From contig CACWMK010000011.1 in NCBI GenBank assembly GCA_902761905.1, forward strand, positions 1 through 59,895: DNA of 59,895 bases. The letters run 5' to 3'. Positions 54,811-59,895 of the stretch are shown piece after piece; position 1 is the first letter of the stretch; every line of letters begins with the position of its first letter. The notes under the pieces were generated by a model. It saw nothing but the letters and a program-made list of their open reading frames with translations. It did no database searches and was not told the origin of the DNA. Source of the DNA: an uncultured Prevotellaceae bacterium (lineage in GTDB: Bacteria > Bacteroidota > Bacteroidia > Bacteroidales > Bacteroidaceae). The translations under genes were made by a program, and so were the position numbers.

Positions 54811-56169
54811 TTAATCATCTATCACTTCCCAGTATCCACCCTTATCACCACCAACACGACAAAGTAGGCCCTTTTTCTGAAGCGACTTGATATTTCTCCA
54901 TACAGTTGTCCTCTCCACCCCTAATTGCTTAGCAATCACATCATAAGTAGCATATTTATCCTCGTGAATTATGGCCAACATCTTCTGTTGCGTCTTATTT
55001 ATTTTTACAGTTGAATTTTCAGTTGCATTTTCAGTTGCATTTTCAGTTGCACCCTTCCTTTGGAAAGTCACCCTCACTCCTCCACAGAAGTTCTCCACTT
55101 TGGGCATAGGCAGACCTGCAGCCTCAAAACCTTCGCGTATCTTCTTATAGCCACGCCCCCAGGCATCAATAAAGCCTGCCTTGAAGAATGCGTTAGCGAT
55201 ATTCCTGTTACGAGGATGCGACGAGTGTAGTTTCAATAAGGTTTCTGGTGTAAAGCCTATAGGCAGTTCACCATCATTCCACACTTCCACATGGTCATTC
55301 CACACGCGCATCTGGATGTGAACACCCGTATAATCCTTATGAATGATGGCATTATAGAGTATCTCACGCAGGGCCTCTTCTGGTACTTCCAGTTTCTCAA
55401 TACGATTCATCCCTTTAAAGATGATGGGCATGATGAGGTATTTGGACTTTAATAAATCAACAACCCTATCGGCCATCTGAATGATATTACCTTCTACCAC
55501 ATCCTGAAACATCAAGTCTGCTTCGTCAGCTCCAAAGCGTCCTATTTTGAACTGCACACTAGTGAAATACTTCTGTGGTCTCTTGGCAAAGAGCAGCAAT
55601 GCAGCATTCTTCAGTTTGCCTTCTTCATTTACAAGATTCAGGTTCTCCAGCAGCATCTCTATAGGCTCATGTCGTTCCTCGTCGCTTATACGTCCGTTCT
55701 CATAGCCCTTTCTTAAGAAGTAATCTATTGCACTCTGGTCCAAATCGTCTATAGTGGCACGATCGTTAACGATATCATCCCACGAGCGTCCCATCTTCTT
55801 CAGCACAAACTGTTGCAGCGAAGCACCGTTCAGTTCCTGCATTGTACTGCCCGAGCGATAATAGTATTTGCCCTTGTAACTGATAGGTACATTGCTTGGT
55901 TCTATCACCACCTCTATATACTCCAATCCACCCTGTTCATACAGGTTCACGTCTACCACAATGCCCAGATAGTTCACTACCTTGTTAGGGATATCTTCAA
56001 GCAGCTTTTTGGTATTCTTCAATCCAACAACCTCATGGTCATCGTTCACACCAAAGTACATCACGGCACCCTGCGCATTCGCAAAGCCGCAAATCCACTC
56101 CAGGTACTTATCATTCCAACTGGTTTTGAACTCAACGTTCTGACACTCTTTGGGTTTTATCTTGCTCAT
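54811..56169 (-). CDS. AlbA/schlafen-domain ATP-binding regulator with winged helix
   Basis: 452 residues. AlbA_2/schlafen N-terminal domain (ECQNVEFKTSWNDKYLEWIC, GAVMYFGVNDD, YYRSGSTMQEL), a GHKL-like ATP-binding HATPase_c_4 domain (EEALREILYNAIIHKDYTG, WNDGELPIGFTPETLLKLHS) and a C-terminal winged helix (YDVIAKQLGVERTTVWRNIK). Proteins of this build are putative transcription regulators, some linked to defence or mobile DNA. Between ATPase and winged helix is ATENATENATEN, from 12-base units that could expand or shrink. A -7 box TAACTTTG (revcomp of 56201-56208) lies 31 bases upstream. Confidence 0.88.
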   Translation of the reverse strand: MSKIKPKECQNVEFKTSWNDKYLEWICGFANAQGAVMYFGVNDDHEVVGLKNTKKLLEDIPNKVVNYLGIVVDVNLYEQGGLEYIEVVIEPSNVPISYKGKYYYRSGSTMQELNGASLQQFVLKKMGRSWDDIVNDRATIDDLDQSAIDYFLRKGYENGRISDEERHEPIEMLLENLNLVNEEGKLKNAALLLFAKRPQKYFTSVQFKIGRFGADEADLMFQDVVEGNIIQMADRVVDLLKSKYLIMPIIFKGMNRIEKLEVPEEALREILYNAIIHKDYTGVHIQMRVWNDHVEVWNDGELPIGFTPETLLKLHSSHPRNRNIANAFFKAGFIDAWGRGYKKIREGFEAAGLPMPKVENFCGGVRVTFQRKGATENATENATENSTVKINKTQQKMLAIIHEDKYATYDVIAKQLGVERTTVWRNIKSLQKKGLLCRVGGDKGGYWEVIDD

Positions 56170-56300
56170 ATCGTTATATCATCACTTTTAAAATCGCTTG
56201 CAAAGTTACATTTATTTTTTTATTCTACCTAAATTTCTCCCACCTTTCTATTATCAAGTAGGCAGAAAAACAAAAATGTTACAACCTTTTTATAGATTTA

Positions 56301-56332
56301 TTTGCACAATCCAAATAAAAGCATTATTTTTG
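56301..56332 (+). promoter_or_regulatory. Exact-match promoter facing right with no gene ahead
   Basis: TTTG (56301-56304), 20 bases, TATTTTTG (56325-56332). The genes on both sides are on the minus strand, so the promoter must serve a separate transcript. Confidence 0.75.
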
Positions 56333-56337
56333 CACCG

Positions 56338-56480
56338 AAAATATAAACATAATAGTCCAATAAGTGCTGCTATAGCACGGAGGACATAGAAAGATTTTAA
56401 TGGTTAAGGTTTATGGTTGATTAATTTAGTTTTTTAAGTAATTATTTGAGGGGAGCCAACAGTGATGTTCGCTCCCCTAT
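56338..56480 (+). ncRNA. Candidate orphan small RNA, about 140 nt
   Basis: Starts just after the exact-match promoter at 56301-56332. A 5' structure is visible: GTCC (56355-56358) with GGAC (56382-56385) enclosing hairpin GTGCT/AGCAC (56364-56368, 56374-56378). An AU-rich middle follows, then a strong 3' hairpin (56449-56456 with 56471-56478, AGGGGAGC/GCTCCCCT, plus AACA/TGTT around a GTGA loop). The T-run after it is weak (attattt). Only a 6-codon frame (ATG at 56400) is present, so an RNA product is more likely than a protein. This is the only content of the 420-base gap at 56170-56589. Confidence 0.55.
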
Positions 56481-56589
56481 TATTTGAATGAGATTAAAAG
56501 TCTCTTTAAAAAGTATGGAACACATCTGACAACTCGTGCCGTTTATGGTGAAATCGATAAGAAGCTGAAAGTTGTTTCGTTAGTGCAAT

Positions 56590-58368
56590 CTATACATCAT
56601 AAATGAGACTGATAACGATGATTGAAGTTATCAGATAGGCCAGTTTTACAGGAAGTCCGATACGCAGGTAATCCGTTGGACGGTAACCTCCCGGGCCGTA
56701 GACCAGCAGATTGAGCGGGGTGCTGATAGGGGTCAGGAAGGCAGCATTTACCGCCAACAAGAGAGAGATGGCAAACGGAAGAGGGTTGCACCCGATATCC
56801 ATAGCGGCATCATAGAAAACGGGGAACATCAATGCAAGAGCGGCTGAATTGGATACAAACTCAGTAACGAACGCTGCCATCAGACATAGCGCAATCATCA
56901 CCAGGAGGGGATGACTGCCACAAAGAGCCAAAACACCCGCAGCCATCTGATCGGCCAAACCTGTTTTCTGGAGGGCCGTCCCCAAGACAATGCCTCCTCC
57001 CAGAGATATCAGGATTTGCCAATTGATGGAGTTCATGGCCTGCGAGGGTGTACAGCAGCCAAACACCAACATGGCTCCAGCTGCAAGGAAGGCACTCTGC
57101 AGCAGAGGCATGACACCCGTGACGGACAGCAACACCATGCCTATCAGAATGGCTGTCGATACCAGTGCATTTAGTCCCACCTCAGTATCCTCAAGGGAAT
57201 CGATGAAATGCAACTGCGACTTCAGTGCATCCGTATCAATCCTCTTATGAGGCTTATGGACAAAGAGCAGCAAGTCGCCGGCATGCAGCACAACCTCGCG
57301 TGGCGGTTCGTTAATGCGCTCACCCTTACGCGATACTGCCATCAGCGTCATCTCATAATCCTGCTCGAAAGTAGTATCACACAGACGCCTTTCTATTAAG
57401 TTGCTACCGAAACAGATATATGCCGTCTTGTGTTGTCTTTTCTCTATTTTATCACTGATGCTGAACACGGGGTAGTCTGGACTGACAAATCCCATCTCCT
57501 TCGCCAGTCCCATCAGCTCGTCAACATGTCCCGCAAAGAGCAGCCGGTCGCCGCCTATCAGGGGTTCGTCGTCACTTACTGGCGTCACCAGCCGTTCGTC
57601 GTCGAAGTGAATCAATTCCACAAGACTACCGGCGCGCTGACGGTTCAGTTCCAGCTCACCGATGGTTTTGCCAATGTGGCGATTGTTTGAGGTGACAAGC
57701 ATTTCCAGTGTGTATTCACTGGTATTTTCAAAAGCCGACTCTGGATTTTTGATAGCGGGCAGGAGCCTACGGAAGACGATGAGTGCCAACGTGCCGACAA
57801 CAAAACAGGCCAATGCTGGAAGCGTGGATGCAAAGATGCTTAAGGGCTGACCTGTCTGTTTCTCGTACATACCACATAGTAACAAGGTCGTCGGTGTGGC
57901 GATGGCTGCGATGGCTCCTCCCATGACGCCGGCATAGCTCAAAGGGATGAGCAGCTTGGAAGCCTGAATGTCCAACTTCTTTGACCATAGCTTTACCACT
58001 CTCACGAAGATTGCGACAACGGAAGTGTTGTTCACGAAGATACTCAGCAGCGCTACGGGCAACATCAGGTGCAACAAGGTATTAACCTCGCCTTTCGGCT
58101 TACCAAGCAGAGGTTTCGTTATCTGCTGAAGTGCCCCCGTGTGTGACAGGCCAGAGACTATGACGAGCATGATACCTACAATGATTACCGATGAGTTGAC
58201 GAAGCCTGAGAAAGCTTCGGAGGTATCCAGCACACCCGTCATAAATAATATGCCAATGGCCCCAAGAAAGATGACATCTGACCTGAGTCGAGTAAATAAG
58301 AGCACAGCCATTACCGCAATGACCGTCACAAGAGTAATCCAAGCATCAAATCCTAATCCCAACATCAT
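56590..58368 (-). CDS. SLC13/DASS-family transporter with two RCK_C domains
   Basis: 592 residues. Membrane halves of about five to six helices each surround two TrkA-C/RCK_C modules (TSNNRHIGKTIGELELNRQR with GGDRLLFAGH, and EQDYEMTLMAVSRKGERI with AGDLLLFVHK). Family motifs IFVNNTSVVAIF and FVSNSAALALMFPVF match the SNT-type substrate/Na+ motifs of the divalent anion:Na+ symporters, and ATPTTLLL and LTPISTPLNLLVY are the helix-hairpin ends. Likely moves di-carboxylates or sulfate. ATG 58368 is used; the first frame codon (58371) is TTG. A -7 box TACATTTG (revcomp of 58458-58465) lies upstream. Confidence 0.88.
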   Translation of the reverse strand: MMLGLGFDAWITLVTVIAVMAVLLFTRLRSDVIFLGAIGILFMTGVLDTSEAFSGFVNSSVIIVGIMLVIVSGLSHTGALQQITKPLLGKPKGEVNTLLHLMLPVALLSIFVNNTSVVAIFVRVVKLWSKKLDIQASKLLIPLSYAGVMGGAIAAIATPTTLLLCGMYEKQTGQPLSIFASTLPALACFVVGTLALIVFRRLLPAIKNPESAFENTSEYTLEMLVTSNNRHIGKTIGELELNRQRAGSLVELIHFDDERLVTPVSDDEPLIGGDRLLFAGHVDELMGLAKEMGFVSPDYPVFSISDKIEKRQHKTAYICFGSNLIERRLCDTTFEQDYEMTLMAVSRKGERINEPPREVVLHAGDLLLFVHKPHKRIDTDALKSQLHFIDSLEDTEVGLNALVSTAILIGMVLLSVTGVMPLLQSAFLAAGAMLVFGCCTPSQAMNSINWQILISLGGGIVLGTALQKTGLADQMAAGVLALCGSHPLLVMIALCLMAAFVTEFVSNSAALALMFPVFYDAAMDIGCNPLPFAISLLLAVNAAFLTPISTPLNLLVYGPGGYRPTDYLRIGLPVKLAYLITSIIVISLIYDV

Positions 58369-58540
58369 CAATGACCGGTGTTGTAGTAATTAAAAAAGCC
58401 ATATTCTATCGTTTTTTAGTTAGTGGATAAATACAGTGTTATTTCAGATTGCTGTTGCAAATGTACAAAGATTTATTTAAAGTAATGTGTTTTTAAAAGA
58501 AAAAACATAAGAAATTGCACAGAACAGGCAAAATGTGAAT

Positions 58541-58565
58541 AAAGTCCCAAATTATTTGGGACTTT
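58541..58565. terminator. Terminator after the probable split gene
   Basis: AAAGTCCCAAA-TTA-TTTGGGACTTT, a perfect 11-bp stem, just after the gene ending at 58571 on the minus strand. The rest of the 58369-58570 gap is AT-rich and holds the SLC13 -7 box. Confidence 0.8.
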
Positions 58566-58570
58566 CAGGA

Positions 58571-59542
58571 TCACATGGGATATATCTCTTTAATATAAGC
58601 AGCAGCTTTTGACTCGTCGAACTTGTAGATTTCCATCATCAAAAGCTTAGCAAACTCGCGCCAGGCAAACTTTCTTACTCCCATACGTGCTGCTATCTCG
58701 CGGACCGTCTTTACCAGTTCCGGAAATTCTTTGAACTCAGGATCTCGCTCTGCCATACGGTTAAGATAACGACTTATAGGCTCGTGCGACTCCACCCCGT
58801 ATTTCTCCCAATAGTCGGCATCGTAAAGTGACGCAATCCCCATCTTCATAAAAATCATACTGATGGTCATACTGAGTTTCATGCCATTCACCTGATAACT
58901 TGTGTCGACACCAACCGACTGCAACTTTTCGAGTCTATCATTAACAGCCTTGGTAATATTGCCTATACCGCCTATTCCTTCTAATCTACGTGCAGTAATC
59001 TCTACAGGTTCAAATTGACTAAGGTCTCCGAGTGAACGAACACGCTCTGTTCTAGCAGATTGCGCCTTAGACAGCTGAGCATCAGTTAAGATGGTACGCA
59101 CCTCGAAAACATTCTCGTTTCCCGATCGGCGAATGCCATATCCTGTGCAATCGGTGGTAATGCGAACAGCAATTCGCTCATGTCCATTTTCATCTTTGTC
59201 CATCGGACTGACAGTGAATGAGCGAGTGGAACTTGTAAACTTCATCAGCAACTCATCCTTGTTGTCGCTTACACCCATGCGCTCAGCATAGCGTTGAAAA
59301 AAGTGAGGGGTAAATATCAAGACGCAATTCATACCTTCATTGCTACAACTATTGCTAAAGCCAACCATAAACAGACCTATAGAACTGGCCGTCTCATAAT
59401 AACAGAAACAACTTGGCATAGCATTGGATGCATAACTGTCGGGATAGTAAGTAGCATTCTCAAAACATATCCATACACTGCGAAAAAGCGCATCGACGCA
59501 ACAGATCGTCGCGCATAGCTTCGTATCGTTTTTCGCCACCAT
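58571..59542 (-). CDS. Hypothetical protein, probably the larger piece of a frameshifted gene
   Basis: 323 residues from the first ATG in this frame (59542), but the true start is doubtful. The first 30 or so residues (MVAKNDTKLCATICCVDALF) look non-coding, while from about residue 27 (ENATYYPDSYASNAMPSCFC and onward) the sequence looks like a real beta-rich domain leading to FTPHFFQRYAERMG and a long helical C-terminal part. The N-terminal coding part appears to be the overlapping frame at 59460-59630. No family recognised. Confidence 0.55.
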   Translation of the reverse strand: MVAKNDTKLCATICCVDALFRSVWICFENATYYPDSYASNAMPSCFCYYETASSIGLFMVGFSNSCSNEGMNCVLIFTPHFFQRYAERMGVSDNKDELLMKFTSSTRSFTVSPMDKDENGHERIAVRITTDCTGYGIRRSGNENVFEVRTILTDAQLSKAQSARTERVRSLGDLSQFEPVEITARRLEGIGGIGNITKAVNDRLEKLQSVGVDTSYQVNGMKLSMTISMIFMKMGIASLYDADYWEKYGVESHEPISRYLNRMAERDPEFKEFPELVKTVREIAARMGVRKFAWREFAKLLMMEIYKFDESKAAAYIKEIYPM

Positions 59543-59630
59543 ACTGCTTAATCATCCAGTACTTAGCCTTTTCGTATTCTTTAGACAAGGTGGCCCACAA
59601 AACGTCTGATGGGGTATTTAAATTAATCAT
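59460..59630 (-). CDS. Probable N-terminal piece of the frameshifted gene
   Basis: 56 residues from ATG 59630 (MINLNTPSDVLWATLSKEYE). It has its own exact promoter (59659-59690) and 22-29 bases of leader, and overlaps the larger frame by 83 bases. The switch of coding character falls at an A5 run (59483-59487, T5 in the gene). A one-base change there would join DDLLRRCAF-like sequence to the downstream frame. It could instead be a short independent gene. Confidence 0.5.
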   Translation of the reverse strand: MINLNTPSDVLWATLSKEYEKAKYWMIKQYGGEKRYEAMRDDLLRRCAFSQCMDMF

Positions 59631-59658
59631 TTCTATTCTTCCTTTATTATTGAGCCTG

Positions 59659-59690
59659 CAAATGTAGTGCAATTTTCTGAGATAGCCAAA
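59659..59690 (-). promoter_or_regulatory. Exact-match promoter of the split gene
   Basis: Minus strand: TTTG (revcomp of 59687-59690), 20 bases, TACATTTG (revcomp of 59659-59666), 28 bases before ATG 59630. Confidence 0.8.
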
Positions 59691-59720
59691 GGAAAAGAGA
59701 ACTTTTTATAGGAAAGTACA

Positions 59721-59756
59721 GATAGCAACGTAGCAACATAGCAACATAGCAACATC
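59721..59756. repeat. 8-bp VNTR (AGCAACAT), right copy
   Basis: GAT, AGCAACGT, three AGCAACAT units, C. Four units against three in the inverted copy at 48855-48882; the variant first unit and flanking bases are shared. Confidence 0.85.
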
Positions 59757-59817
59757 ACGTGTTTATAATATAGGCAATACATAGTGGATAACAAAATGCG
59801 GGGGCAAGGAGGGGAGA

Positions 59818-59884
59818 ATAAAATTAATATATTAATTTTATATATAATAATATATATTATAATATATATTATTATATATAAAAT
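59818..59884. repeat. Two overlapping AT-only palindromes at the window edge
   Basis: 59818-59841 is a perfect 24-base palindrome centred in AATATATT. 59835-59884 is a perfect 50-base palindrome centred at ATTATAAT (59856-59863 region). Both contain only A and T. The preceding stretch 59757-59817 has no gene; it includes a G-rich patch at 59800-59816. Confidence 0.85.
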
Positions 59885-59895
59885 AGAAGCGCCAG

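Noticed and set aside
56400-56420. Six-codon frame as a leader peptide
   Set aside because: No downstream gene on that strand to regulate, and the Shine-Dalgarno-like GGAGG is too far from the ATG.
59800-59816. G-rich patch as a G-quadruplex
   Set aside because: Only two runs of four or more G and one or two short ones; not enough for a standard four-tract structure.
1-59895. tRNA or rRNA genes
   Set aside because: No cloverleaf-like or rRNA-like stretch was noticed in the intergenic regions read.

Overview
The window reads as chromosomal DNA of a Prevotella-like member of the Bacteroidales. Evidence for this: promoters of the Bacteroidetes type (TTTG, about 20 bases, TAnnTTTG) occur on both strands, including five with exact boxes and exact N20 spacing; the methylmalonyl-CoA mutase pair and a Na+-translocating decarboxylase module fit succinate/propionate metabolism; there is a GH57/GT4/debranching-enzyme glycogen cluster, a DUF5686 outer-membrane protein, many lipoproteins and secreted proteins, and BT4734-type primase genes. 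No rRNA, tRNA or CRISPR was seen.

Layout. 1-2.1 kb: end of a MazEF-like toxin-antitoxin pair, a secreted alpha/beta hydrolase and a small orphan gene. 2.1-8.3 kb (minus strand): mutA, mutB and a caspase-family protein in one tight run. 8.5-13.6 kb (plus): a YidE/AspT-type transporter, then OadG (fused to a lamin-tail domain), a biotin carrier, OadB and a LuxR-type regulator. 13.6-25.8 kb (plus): one compact run of uxaB, a uvrA paralogue, a DUF5686 gene and an AddA/AddB-like helicase-nuclease pair. 25.8-33.3 kb: a K+ channel and an MFS transporter (minus), a DUF3298 lipoprotein, rsmG and an MBL-fold hydrolase (plus), SulP (minus), an Ala/Lys-rich lipoprotein (plus) and exoA (minus). 33.4-38.1 kb (minus): the glycogen cluster. 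38.2-47.9 kb (minus): a seven-gene run of envelope genes ending in miaA and a lipid-kinase-like gene, closed by a very strong terminator.

48-59.9 kb is accessory DNA. It holds an M15 peptidase and a BT4734-type primase/helicase, both interrupted in frame by stop-free dispersed repeats; a string of small unknown leftward genes; two arrays of short repeats just upstream of leftward promoter elements; an AlbA/schlafen-type regulator; a probable orphan small RNA on the plus strand; an SLC13 transporter; and a gene that appears frameshifted. Two inverted copies of an 8-bp VNTR (AGCAACAT) lie at 48.86 kb and 59.74 kb and bracket most of this region. The right edge carries AT-only palindromes.

The strongest leads are: the stop-free repeats translated in opposite orientations inside conserved proteins, including a 36-bp inverted repeat read on both arms; a second repeat family that encodes part of miaA; the orphan small RNA between 56.30 and 56.48 kb; and the two repeat arrays that look like operators or iterons for the primase-containing run. 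All functional calls are from reading sequence and motifs; no database search was run.
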